64,000 nucleotides of DNA from Panagrolaimus kolymaensis (Eukaryota; Nematoda; Chromadorea; Rhabditida; Panagrolaimidae), in assembly GCA_028622995.1 (NCBI GenBank), contig JAJQJQ010000036.1, positions 1 to 64,000 on the forward strand, given 5' to 3'. How positions within the stretch are numbered: position 1 is the first letter of the stretch; the number at the start of each line of letters is the position of its first letter. A program made the translations under genes and the position numbers. Of the stretch, positions 1 to 11,718 are shown in pieces. The notes below the pieces were generated by a model that was not told the DNA's origin, searched no databases, and was given only the letters and a program-made list of their open reading frames with translations.

Positions 1-804
1 CTTTTTTATTATTATTTAAGTTTACTCTAAAATCATCATTGGATTCTTTTTTTTGTTGTGAAGCAATTAAATATAAATCTTCAAATTCTTTTATAAATTT
101 TTTCATATGTTCTTCTTCCTGGACTAATTGACTTTTCATTCGATTTCCATCTTCAATATTTCTTTCACTTTCTGTTTTGGTTATAGTTACCGCTGTATTA
201 AGTTCCACAAGAGCTGGAGTGATATTATGAAAAGCTTGTTGCGCTTTATTTGCCATCTCTTTGCATGTATTTGAAGCTTTTTGAAGGTTTAAAATTGTTC
301 TGGACATAAGCCTTTTACATTTTTCATCACCGGTTCTCTAAAATAAATTTTTTTTTAATATTTTTAAAACTGATAATAGAATAGAAATAAACATACTGAA
401 CTTTCCAAGATTTTTGCTAAACATAAAGGCAAGTCAATTAATTGAGCTCGAATAGAATTCATTGAATAATTTGAAGTATGAAAAGCGCTACTCATGGATG
501 ATGCAATTTGATATAAAGAAGCTCGAAGGGAAGTTGGAGTTTTTAAATGAATAAAATCACTTTTTTCCATGCTTTCATTAACCAATGATGGATCGGGCCC
601 ACAACTGGCTAAAGTTGCCAAAAATTGAAGAAGCAAAGCTACTCCTGGAGCCCGATAAAGAAGAGAAACACTAGTATCCATAGTTTTTGAATTTTCAATA
701 ACTTCATCTATAGTGGCCTAATAATAAAATATGATTGTTAATATTTTCTAATTTTTTTAAATAAAACTTACATCCGAGATTTTCGATAATTCGTTATTTG
801 ACAT
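1..804 (-). CDS. Helical coiled-coil protein, 3' end outside window
   Basis: I do not recognise this family. Three exons are visible: 772-804 (11 codons, begins MSNNELSKISD), 397-717, and 337 down to the window edge, joined by phase-0 introns with GT donors and TAG acceptors. Exon 2 has a short hydrophobic stretch (GVALLLQFLATLA) then a mostly helical region. Exon 3 is highly charged and heptad-like, with many Glu, Lys and Gln, typical of a coiled coil. There is no signal peptide at the chosen start, so the protein is probably intracellular. The start is the only ATG in frame with exon 1. The reading frame runs off at position 1, so the C-terminus and full length are unknown. The exon structure is well supported; the function is not. 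Confidence 0.7.
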
Positions 805-3328
805 TTTGAGAAATTCAATTAATGATATTTTTTAATTTTATTACAGTGAAATTTTCTTTTTTTCAATAATTATTTATTCTTTTGAAGTTCTCGTTCCTTT
901 TTATATTAAAAGAAATCAAGGAAAGATAAAGAGTTTTTCTCTTTTTATTAGTCCTTAAATATATAAAAAAAATTTATGTGATGGGTGTAGAATAGTTTCA
1001 ATTTTTATCTTGAAATATTTTTTGAATGTCAAACCTTTTTTATTGTTGTCGTGAGCAACACACCTTCCTTTCCTTTCATTATTTCTATCGTGTAATATGT
1101 CTGTTATAAACATTAACACTTTGACCTTTGAAACATAGTTTTTTATCGCATAATAACTCCTTCCAAAAAAATTATATTTTATCGCATAAAAAATGAAAGA
1201 CAAAAACTATGCAAAATCATTGAGTGTTTAAAAAATTCTAGTTTATGTAAAAAAATAAACAAATGTTTTTATAGTCTTTTTTACCGATGTGTTTTGCTTT
1301 TCTACACTATTGTAAAACTTGATCTTTTTTTCTTTCCCATTGTACGAAAAAGGGAGATAAAGCTACGAAAACATTTTTTAATTTATCTGTTCCTCCTCCT
1401 CTTCTGTCACTATTTAAAAGATTTTTCTCATGAATCATTCTTTTTTATCTCTTACCAACCAACACCTTTTTTTTTCTTCTTCAAAGCATTGCGTTGAAGA
1501 GTTGAGTCCCTTACCTAATAAAACCCAAATTAAACTCTCTTTCAAAAAGTATTATTGATTTAATTTTAAGCTGCATCGATAAAAACATTGCTATTGATTT
1601 GCTCGCATTGTGGAGATTTTTTTCTTTTTTTGCCAAAGAAAAAAAATGGAAAAAACACATAAAAGAAAGGAAAGAAAAAATAAGGCGAAGAAAAACCTCA
1701 ATCAATCACTTCGTCACATTAAATAGGGCCGTTCAGACTCTTTTCATTTTTTTAGATGTTAGCCCGCGCTTTTTCTTTTCTTTCCTTTTCCCCGTTTTTT
1801 TTTACAACTTTTTCTTTGTTTTTTTAAAAATTGTCATCATCGAGAAAGAAAGAATAACCAAACCCAAGGATTTTTTTGTTTGTGTTTGAAAAATGGTGTA
1901 TGTTTTTGTCTTTTTTGCAAACACGCAAAGTCTTCATTTTTTGTGTTCCATAATGCGTGAAAGGTTGTCTTAATGCTTACATTTGGCTTTTATTTTTGAC
2001 ATTTTTTGAAACAATGAGTTTTGATGTTGCTTTTTCTTGTACCTTTGGTCCGTTTGACCTGGAAAAAATTTATAATTTCTTGAAACAAAACAGCTAAAAA
2101 AAGAAAGAATTTTTATATTTAAGTTCTTAGCCCTTTTTATTTATTTACTTCTGATTTTTTTTCATTTGTAAAAAACATCTTTAGTTTGACTTACCAAATA
2201 AATTTTTTTTTTGTACAGCCGTAAAAATAACCAAATCAAAGCCCTTGTTTTAAGTTTCAATCTCTCTTTGTCACTTTTAGTCTTCCATTATTTCCAAGGC
2301 CTTCTTTCAATTTTTATTTTCCTCCTTGCCACTATTTTTTTTTCTTTCTTAAACTTTTACGATTGTACTCGTTTTTTTTATTTGTTATATTGCTTTGTTT
2401 GAACGACGTCGTAAAAAATTTTTCCTTTTTTTTTTGCCATCTTCTTCAAAGAAGGAAATGCCTTTTTTTCCCATTTTTTCTTCGATTTTTTCCAACAATT
2501 TTTTTTATTTCTTTTCGCTCGATGGTTTTTGCCTTTTTCTTTGATTGATTTCAATGTCGAAGAATTCTTCTTTTTTTCAACTTTGTTTTTGTCTTTAATT
2601 CGACCTTTTTAACCATAAAAATATTTTTTCTTGTTTTTTTCCATTGAAACAAAAAAGTGGTTATTCATTCTATTTTTTTGAGGGTTCAATTTCCAAAAGC
2701 GGAAAGGCAAACAACATTCTTTTTTCATTCTTTCATTTTTTTGGCTGTGCTTGTTTTTTTTTTTGCGCGACGACGACCTGGTTTTTTTTATTTTTTGGCA
2801 TTTCTATTTTATTTTTTTGAAGTGCCTGACTTTGCCTTCAAAGGATGAGTCCAAATCAATCGGACAAGACTCGTATAAAATAGCCATGAATGACATATGT
2901 GCGGCTTTGACCAAATATACATATCTTAACAAAACTTTTAAAATGAATAAAATTGTCGATAGCTTGCTTTTCTTTTTCGTCTATAATATTATTTTTTGTT
3001 CTTTTCACTTTCGCATAAATCTGAAAAAATTTAAATTTATTTAAACCAAATATTTATAATTCTTCCTTGAATTTTTTTCGTTGAGCACCAAAACTGCCGA
3101 CTATGCTAATTATTTATTTTTAGTCCTTCTTTTGCCTTTTTAAAATTCCCTTTTTGTTTAAAAAAGAAAAATTATTGTTACCGGTTTAATTTTTAATTTG
3201 AAATGTAAATTGCTTCTTTTTTCTTTTTCTATTCGCAAACGTTCCTTTCTTTTCTTCCTCCTTTTTTCTTTATTTTTGCTATTTTCATGAATTTTTCAAT
3301 CCATAAATTAAAAATAACAAAAAGCATA
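805..3328. other. Intergenic, strongly T-rich on the plus strand
   Basis: No convincing gene is seen. From about 1270 to 2850 the plus strand is dominated by T runs, and open frames there encode only Phe/Leu/Ser low-complexity strings with no splice or homology support. The stretch lies between the divergent start of the 1-804 gene and mig-14, so it probably holds both promoters and any mig-14 outron. Confidence 0.6.
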
Positions 3329-3337
3329 ATTTTTTAG
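3329..3337 (+). promoter_or_regulatory. Probable trans-splice acceptor of mig-14
   Basis: A TTTTTTAG acceptor lies 23 bp upstream of the mig-14 ATG with no candidate upstream exon. In nematodes this arrangement usually marks the end of an outron where a spliced leader is added. RNA evidence would be needed for proof. Confidence 0.5.
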
Positions 3338-3360
3338 GGTGTAAAAAGCCCCAAAGTAAA

Positions 3361-6300
3361 ATGGTTGGTGCTGTGATAGAAAACCTAAGTAATCGAAAAT
3401 TATTTGTAATATTATCATGTTTATTTATTGCTCAAATTATTTTCTTTCTTATTGGAGCTTTATGTTCTCCACAACCTTCAACTTCAATGGAATTTTTAAT
3501 GACTCGATGCAGCGATAAAAGTGCCGGGAAATCAAAGGAATGGTTTCATTTAAGGCCACCGGTAAGTTTTTTTTGACATCTAAAATCGCAGCAAAAATAA
3601 ATTAGAAAGAGTTTCAAATTTATGGGATCGGCTTTTAGGATATCAATGAGACATTTTTTTCTTTATGAGTTGGGTCCTGGAAACAAAATTCCGATTTCAG
3701 AGTAAAAAACACTTTGGATATTTTTTTTTAAATATATATAAATTAAAAATGCTTTTAAAAAGTTGGAAAATTCCTTAGAAAATTTATTTTGGCCCGTGCA
3801 CGAAAATACATAACTTCCACAACGAGAAGACAAATTTCCATTTACAAACTTTAAATAACTTTTTTATTAACAACTTAATTTTATTTTTAGAATTGCAACC
3901 AAATCCCCGATCTTCAAAATTACCATTCAATTAGCGATGATACTCGAGACATAGTTTTCGTGGCCCAAATGCCTCATCCTCGAAGTGGATATGAATTAGA
4001 ATATTCACCGTGGTTTCAATTTTTAATTGGTATGATGGATATTGAAATTGAATATGATCCTAGCATTCCATTGGAACCAAAAGTATTGATAGAATTTGAA
4101 GTTCGAATGGGTTATCGAACTAAATTAGATTCACCAAAAAATTGGAATGAATTTATTACCACCACAATTCAAAGGACTTTGGAATGCAGCATCGATGAAG
4201 ATAAAAAAATTAAAGTAAGCAAAAAAAATTTTATAGAGATTCTTCACCAAAAAATTTTTGTTTGAGAAACTTTTAAAAATAAATAGTTTTATTTCTCTAA
4301 AAAAATTTAATCCCAACAATTTTTGAAATTTGTGAAAGGGAAATTCAGAAATTGCAGATTTTTTAATTTTGTAACTATTTTTAAAAAGTTTTTATATTTA
4401 TCCTTTTTATTTCTCAATTTATGATAGCTTTTCTGAATTTTTCGTGGTACAGTAATTTCCATTTAGAAGTTTGAAAAAAAAAGTTGCCTTACTTTTTTAC
4501 ATATTTTTAATATTTAAGGGTCACACTTACAATTGCTCCACAATCGATTTATTTGAACTTGGATCAAATAATTATCCATTTTATTTACTCAATATTCGTT
4601 TACCCGTAAATAAAACTCTGTGTAGAAAAAATGAAAATGCACCTAATTGTAAAATAGGTTTAATTAATGAACTTCGAGTAATTGCAATTCATCAAAATGG
4701 TGGCTTCACTAAAATTTGGTTATGGATGAAAACCCTTTTATTTCCATTAGTTATTTTAGCAACAATGTGGTATTATAAAAGAGTGGAAGCTTTAAATAAA
4801 CCCATGGTATTAATTGAAAAAGCCATCCTTGCTTTGGGTGTTAGTTTATGCGTTCTTGATTGTAAGTTTTTTTACTTCAAACTTTTATTTATTTATTTTT
4901 TTGCTTTGGTTCATTTTGATAAAATTTTATTACTTTTAAATGTTCTCACTTTTATCACTTTTTTTTCAGTCCCAATAGAATGGATTTCTTTATGGTTCCG
5001 TTTACCTTTCATGTTACTCATCAGCGATCTCCGCCAAGGTTTATTTTACACAGTATTATTTAGTTTTTGGCTTATTTTTGCTGGAGAAAATTTAATTGAT
5101 CATAATTCAAGAAGGAATTTTGTAAGCTTAATTTTCTCCACAATTTTTTTCTCAAACTGAAAATTACTTTAAAAATTTTTTAAGGGAGATTATTGGAGAA
5201 ATTTGGCTTCCATTTTCACTGCTTCCGGTTGTTTGCTAATTTATGATTTAGCTGAACGCGGAATGCAATTATCAAATCCATTTAATAGTATTTGGTCCAC
5301 TGAAAAAGGATCAAATCTTGCTTATTTCGTTTTATGTTTGGCATTTGCTTCAATAATTGCATATTCATTATTTTTAACATTTAAAATTTCACAAGTTTGG
5401 CAACTAATTAAACAAAAACGTTCAACATTGAATTATCAAACGAGCGAAAGTCGAAGGCTTAAAACTGAATCGATTATTTATCGATTTAAATTTTTAATGA
5501 TTTTTACTCTTGTTTGCGCATTTTCTACTGTAATTTCATATATCATGAAACAGGTGAGTATATGGTTTGGGATCACAAAACGATTTTGTTTTGCTTTGTT
5601 TCGAAATAATTTTCTTCTTCTCTGCAATATTTCCATTTTCTAAGATTCAATCGAAATGGATTTAAAAATGTTTCAAAGTAGAATCTATTGTTTAAAAATT
5701 ATTTAAAAAATCCATAGAAACTTTTAAAATTAATTAAACTATAGATGAATTTTGCTTATAATCATTTTTGACTAATTCTGCATATTTTGAATTTTCAGTG
5801 GGGTGAAGGCCAACTTCATGGTGATGAACCAGAAGAAAGTTTTTTAACTCAATCAACTTCAAGCTTTTTCACCGGGACTTTCGGAATGTGGAATATTTAT
5901 GTTTTGCTTTTACTTTCCATGTATGCCCCTTCACATAAGCATTATGCCAATGCTCAAGGTTAGTCATTTTTTCTATTTTTTCCATTTTTTGTTTTTCTAA
6001 AATTAGAATAAGTATTTTTTTATAAGTGCATCCATTTAAATATTTTTGGAAGTAATATGCGTCGTCGAACCAAAAGTTAATTATTTATTATTAAATTTTT
6101 TTTCCTTCTTGATGGCGCACAAAAAAATATGTGTCATAACACTTTTTTGGATTCACTTCGAGTTTATAGCTTTTTTAGCGCATATTTTTTTTCTCGACTA
6201 CAAAATAATACATTTGCATAAATATTTTGAAAGAAAAAATTGTTTTATTTTTTAAAAGGATTTGAGGGATTCATTTTAAAATTTATCGAAAGCATAAAAA

Positions 6301-6441
6301 AATATTCAAATGAAACAACAGTATCAAAAAAAACTTTTTTTGATTTTAGTTCTCAACGATGAAGAAGATGAAGATCTCATGCCTCAATATGGAACGGAAT
6401 CTTCAGCGATGTCAACCTTTCTCAAACCAGCCACTGACTAA
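3361..6441 (+). CDS. mig-14: Wntless / MIG-14, Wnt cargo receptor
   Basis: Wntless is a multipass membrane protein that carries lipid-modified Wnt from the ER/Golgi to the surface and is recycled by endocytosis and retromer. Seven exons: 3361-3561, 3891-4214, 4519-4861, 4970-5121, 5185-5553, 5799-5958, 6350-6441. Joined they give 546 residues, the usual length of the family (about 540). The start NLSNRKLFV followed by a hydrophobic segment (residues 14-36) is the family N-terminus. A luminal domain with scattered Cys follows (exons 2-3), then a run of membrane segments from [18 protein letters not shown] through [11 protein letters not shown]. The tail is acidic and cytosolic, ending FLKPATD. 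Introns are 48-390 bp with TTTTAG/TTTCAG acceptors. The gene looks intact and is the clearest orthologue in the window. Confidence 0.93.
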
Positions 6442-6817
6442 AGCATTCTATAACTTTTTATGGAATTAAACAATTTTATTTTATTATTATTTTTTAATAA
6501 TGTAATTTATCTCAAAAAAAAATTCAAATCAATTCAGCTTTATTTTTTTATTATTTCGCTTTTTTATCAATGTTTATATTTTTGTTTTGTTTGTATCTCA
6601 CCACAAAAAAAATATAACTATTACTGGTTTTTTATTATTCCATGTTTTTTATCTCTCTCATTTTCATTCATGCTTATCCATCATTTTTTTAAATTTTAAA
6701 TAAATATAAATAAAAAGCAGACGACAGACAAATAAAAAATACAAACATTGCATTATTCAAATTATTAAAAACATTAAATTAAAATTATAAAGAAACAATC
6801 AAAAAAATTTAAATTTA

Positions 6818-8590
6818 TTAAAGCCATAAAAATGGAAGAGACATTTTCTTTTTGTTGTGGGGATTATTAGAATTTTTAGTTACTCGAAATCCAGTGGCAA
6901 GATTTAAATCAGATAAAGTTAAAAATCGTTTCTCAGGATTTTTATTTGAATTGGATGATGATGAAGGCAATAAGAAAGTTGTTGTTGGTTTACCAAATTG
7001 ATTAGCTAATAAATTTCGAGCTTGTGCAAATCGAGAAGTTTTAGGCGAACGCTTTCCAAGCCCAATTCCAGCTAAAGTATCAAAATTAAAATGTTCCATT
7101 CTTGATGATGGTGAGCGTTTTCCAAGTCCTATGCCTGCTAAAGTATCAAAGTTGAAATGTTCATCCGCGTAATTGGAATCCTGAAACAAAATTACAATTT
7201 TTAGTCGGCAGCTTTATTTAGGGAAAAAAACGAAAAAAAAAAGTTTAGCTTTTCCGTGAAAAATTTACTCAAAATTATGAATCGAGAGATTACGGTAGTC
7301 AAACTTGTCCCAAACGTGTAATTTATAAATCGAGAAGTATGGTTTTTTGTTCGGCAACCGTAATCCCTCAAGTCATTCAAAAAAGTTGTTCTACAGCGCC
7401 AAAAATAAAAGTATTTTTCTAAGAACTTAAAAAAAGCAAGCATTAGAAAAAAAGCTACTGGATATTTTGGACAGGAAAGTTTATAGTAAAAAATTTAATA
7501 GAAGCTTGCCTGATTTTTGGGTTTACCAGTAGCTTTGTTATTACGAATTTCTCTGATGTTTTGATCGGTATCCTTTAAAGTAAAAAAGATTTAAAAATGG
7601 TTTTAAAATTTTTTTGCAAAATTTAAAAATGTTTATTTCTTTAAATTTTTTGCTTGAGGAGTTTCCCATAATTTTATGCGTTCTTTGAAAAGCTTGCTTC
7701 AATGAAAAAGGTTGGTTTGTCAAAATAACAATAGAATATTAAAAAAACTTAGAGTAACAAGAAAGATTATTTTTTGGAACCTCGTTTGCAGCTTTTAGAA
7801 AACTTATTTTCTTTGGTTTTTGTTGTTGAAGAAAACAAGTTTTTGAAGTAGTGGTTATTGTTTTCGTATTAAAATTTCTGATGCAATTTTATTTTTTTTT
7901 ATTTATTAAGTTTTCTGATCTCAAAAAAAATATGGAAAAAAGCTTGTTTATTGTTTGATGTCATATTCCATATTTCATGGTAATTTATTTATTCCAAAAA
8001 TAGGTTTGTATCTTTTTTTAAATAATATAAATTTTATTAAATTTTTTGGGGAAACTTAATTTACAAAAACAACAAAAAATTTAGTAATAATTTTCCAAAG
8101 CTTAATCTAATTTGTTAATGGGAAAATATTTTTTTTAAATAAATTTTGCTCATTAAATTATAACAAAATTACTAACAGAAAATAATTAAAATTCTAAATT
8201 GAAATTAATTATTTAATCGACACGAAAATGGGAATTATTAACTCATTGTATTTTTTTATAGGCTTAATTTGCAAATTAAAAAAAATTTAAGTTTTATCTA
8301 ATTAGCTTTTTTTTTGCCAATTTTGTGTAAAATAAAAACAAAGTAAAACAAACGTACCTTTTTCATTGGAAAAAGACTCCTTTTGAAAAGAGTTTCATCA
8401 ATATCGTATAAATCCTGAAAATAGCAAATAAATAATTATTTTAAAAAAATTTGTTCAATCAAAAAAAAGATTTCTTGTTTCATAAAAAAAGAAGGGCAAA
8501 GTTACTTACTTGAGCGAAAGAAAAATTAAAAAGATTAAAATAAATTAATGTGGTGAATGCTAAAGTGAAGAGTAACGACGACGATTGCAT
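6818..8590 (-). CDS. nlp-5-like: Neuropeptide-like precursor, FDTLAGIGLG-amide type
   Basis: Secreted peptide precursor of 187 residues in four exons: 8510-8590, 8358-8414, 7510-7572, 6818-7180, all phase 0. Exon 1 is exactly a 27-residue signal peptide (MQSSSLLFTLAFTTLIYFNL...). The last exon holds two near-identical copies of HFNFDTLAGIGLG, each followed by KR, with the C-terminal Gly expected to become an amide. Further dibasic sites (LFKR, PEKR) would release SLFPM... and FLTLSDLNLATGFR... peptides. The repeat closely resembles the C. elegans NLP-5 peptides (FDTLGGMGLG), recalled from memory and not aligned. The intron between exons 3 and 4 has a GC donor (CAG|GCAAGC at 7504-7512) instead of GT. 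Expression is presumably neuronal, by family. Confidence 0.85.
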
Positions 8591-11106
8591 GGTTTTTTTT
8601 AAAGCTTTGGTAGGGGTGTTGCCAAGTTTGGAGAAAGATATAAAAATCTGAAATTTTTTTAACTACAAAAAAATATTAAAGTTTATAAACGCAAAAATTA
8701 AAAAGCGTAAATTTTAAAGAAAACAAAAAAAACAATAACATTATTTAATTCACGCCTTTTTAGGTTCGTTGTTGGTCGTCGACAGCAAAGAAAAAAAAGA
8801 GGGCTTTGTTATTAAATTTTTTTTTGCACGGGGGTTAGTAAAAAAATAGTTACAAAAAAAAATGAGGAGAAGGAAAAGATAATAGTGTAATTAAGAGAAG
8901 AAAAAATTTCTTTTTTCCAACTTCGAAAAGGCTAAATGAGAAATAATTATAAGATCTATGAAAAAAACAAAATAATGGGGTTGTAGGTTTATATTAAAAA
9001 AGGTTAAAAAGTTTTGGGCGTTATTATTTGTGAAGAAAAAAAAATTAAACTATAAACCTACAATTTTTTCTAACCATTGAAAGTAAAACTTTATAAAACT
9101 CCCCCGCGATGGCAATATATTTTAGAAAGTCAAGCATAAGCCGTTGGTTTAGAAGGAAAATAGAAAAAATAAATGCATAATTTACAATATTTTTCAAACA
9201 ACTAGTTTTATAGTTTAATAGTATGTGTAAGGGAAATTGAACGCTTAATAATTTTAATTTAATTTAATTGGTATTTTTAGTTAAAAATAAAAACAAAATT
9301 TTTAATTTTAATTTGAACACTTATTTAATTAAGCTTTGTTATTTTTGGTTTTCTTATAGCCAAACCTTAAGTTTTTTTACTATCCTTTTTTCATGTTATT
9401 TTGTTGTAGGAGTAATATGGTTTAGGTATTTATTAAATTTTATAGGAATTTTTAAAAGGATCGGAAAAAAAATAAAAAACACGAAACCCACGAATTTCCC
9501 AAAATATATTTATCCAACTTTTTTTTGATTTGGATCATGGTGCCCAGATAATTTATTTTTGGCTAACGGCACTACTTCAGAAATATATAAAATGACAAAA
9601 GTACAACTACAGTAATAAGAAGGAAAAGTTGTAATTAAAAACTAAAAAAGAAAAAGAAAAAAAGTGTTCACCAATAACAACCATTCACAGAGCTGCAATT
9701 TTTAAAATAAATTATGCTATTTTCGAGAGTTCCAGAGTTGTTATAAATATCCACAAAAAAAACCCATGACACTACTTTTTGACTTTTTTATTTTTTTTAC
9801 ACTTGATATTATTAAATAGGCGGGTCGAGGGCAAACTAATCATTTATGACATTTACGTTGAAGCCAAACTAAGCCCAAAAAAAGCCTTTTTTTATTCATT
9901 GTTTTCCAGAAAATTGGTAAACGGCGCCATTTCAGCCAAAAAAAAGTTAATATTAATTTTAAAGGCCCATCTTTTTTTGTCATAATTGCAAAGCTTACTT
10001 CAGTGTCAAAAAAAAATACGACATACGTAAATGTAAAAACCTTTGAGACTGAGAGAACAAGCTTTTATCCATGGGTTTTTCATTTTTTGGATGGATTAAT
10101 ATTATTTTTTTAATAATAAACTTTGGAGAAAAAAAAGTTAAAAAAAACAAAAATTAATGAGAATATGTATCGCTTTTGACTTTTATGATGATAAATGGTA
10201 GGAAAATTAAAATTACATCACTTTTCTGATGCATGGAAGGAGAAAATTTTTTTTAGGATAATTTGCGTCATCATCGATGGAAAATTTTCGAGGGTTATTG
10301 TAATTTAGTGATGATGGCCCACTGAATGAGGGTGGACGCTCTTTGGTTCTTCCAAAATATTATATTACGGTAGAATCAGCTTCTAATAGGACGGATTCCT
10401 TGAACACATGAAAAGTTAGGTATCAAAAAAAAAATATTAAAAAAAAGTGACTTTTGATAGCCTAGAAAAAAATAAATAAACGTTCTAAAAATATTAGCAA
10501 AAAATAATAACTAATTTTGAAGTGATTCCGGAATATATATGTTTTTTTACATACATACAAAGTAAAATTTTGCTTTGACGTAAATATTGTATTTTTTCAA
10601 AGGTTTCTAAAATTAATCTCCGACTACGACATTGGTGGGTGTGTTCCTTTTTTGCTTTAAAAATGTTTAAATTTAGATCTTTATTTATTGAATGATAAAC
10701 CAATTTTTTTGATTTGAAAAATATTAAACAAAATTATGAATAAGGAAGTAATTATTGGGTTTTTATTTTATTGTTTTACTATCACTTTTTGCTTCCAAAT
10801 TTCCCAATCTTATCGTCAGTGTTTTTTCTTTTCAAAAATAATTTAAAAAGATCTGTGAATATTTTTTTTACATTGTGCCAAATGTCAACAGACACCATTG
10901 TTTGATGTTGATCTTCTTTTTTTTTTTGCCCGCACAAATGCATATGCTTTTTCAAAATATCAGTTTTTTGCTTCTATTAAAAATGAATAATGTTGGCGCC
11001 ACAAAAAAAAATAAACAAAAATTCATTTCATAGTTTCAAAATTGAATTGTGTAATTAAAAACTTTTTTAATTCTTGCTTCCAGTCAATTATTAAGTCAGT
11101 AACAGT
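8591..11106. other. Intergenic; candidate orphan first exon at 10736-10818
   Basis: Mostly AT-rich non-coding sequence and the promoter side of the neuropeptide gene. One item stands out on the plus strand. An ATG at 10736 opens 27 codons that read like a signal peptide (MNKEVIIGFLFYCFTITF, then a Gln/Ser end) and reach a possible phase-2 donor (CA|GTGTTT at 10818). That is the phase needed by the first recognised exon of the zinc-finger/OTU-like gene beyond the transposon. The ORF is short, so chance is quite possible. Confidence 0.35.
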
Positions 11107-11560
11107 CAACCCTGTAAGCCAACCGTCATTTTCGACGGTTACCACCGTCTTTTGACGGTTTTGACCGTCAATTTTTTTTTTCCAAAAACTCAAGATTATT
11201 GATAAATAAGCTATGGAGATTATTGCTGCTCTATTTTTTATAGTTGAAACCTATTTCAGAGCCTGACGGTCTCCACCGTCAACTGACGGTCGCCACCGTC
11301 AAGAGACGGTTGAAACCGACGATGCGCATTTTAGTTATGAATTTTTTTTTAAGGTTTCAAAATGATTTTTAACATTGAAAAAATATTATAAAAGCTAATT
11401 TCAAGCAATGATTAACGAGTTTTTTCCAATTCAATTCATTATTAATATCAAAAATGCACAAAAAATGTGAAATACATGTAAATTTTTTTTCTGTTTTTGT
11501 TTATTATTTTATTTTTATTTTTTTAATGCAAGATTATTTTGAACATATAAAAATGAAATA
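11107..11560 (+). repeat. Left terminal inverted repeat of hAT element
   Basis: 454 bp arm, reverse complement of 14663-15116. It carries two clusters of GACGGT/ACCGTC hexamers in alternating orientation (about 11121-11170 and 11265-11312), around ten copies in all, probably transposase binding sites. The inner boundary is where identity stops: ATGAAATACA here versus ATGAAATATA in the other arm. Confidence 0.88.
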
Positions 11561-11718
11561 CAAATATATATTATTTTTAGATTATAATATTGTTTTACCA
11601 TCATTAAAAAACAAAAAATTGTTATTATAAATATGTATGTATGAGAAATATTTAAAAAATTTAAGAGTTTGGAGAAAGTTTAACTTAAAAAACCATTAGA
11701 AAATAATTATAACAATGT

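Noticed and set aside
9268..9528. Plus-strand ORF of 86 codons
   Set aside because: Phe/Lys/Asn low-complexity frame, no splice context or similarity.
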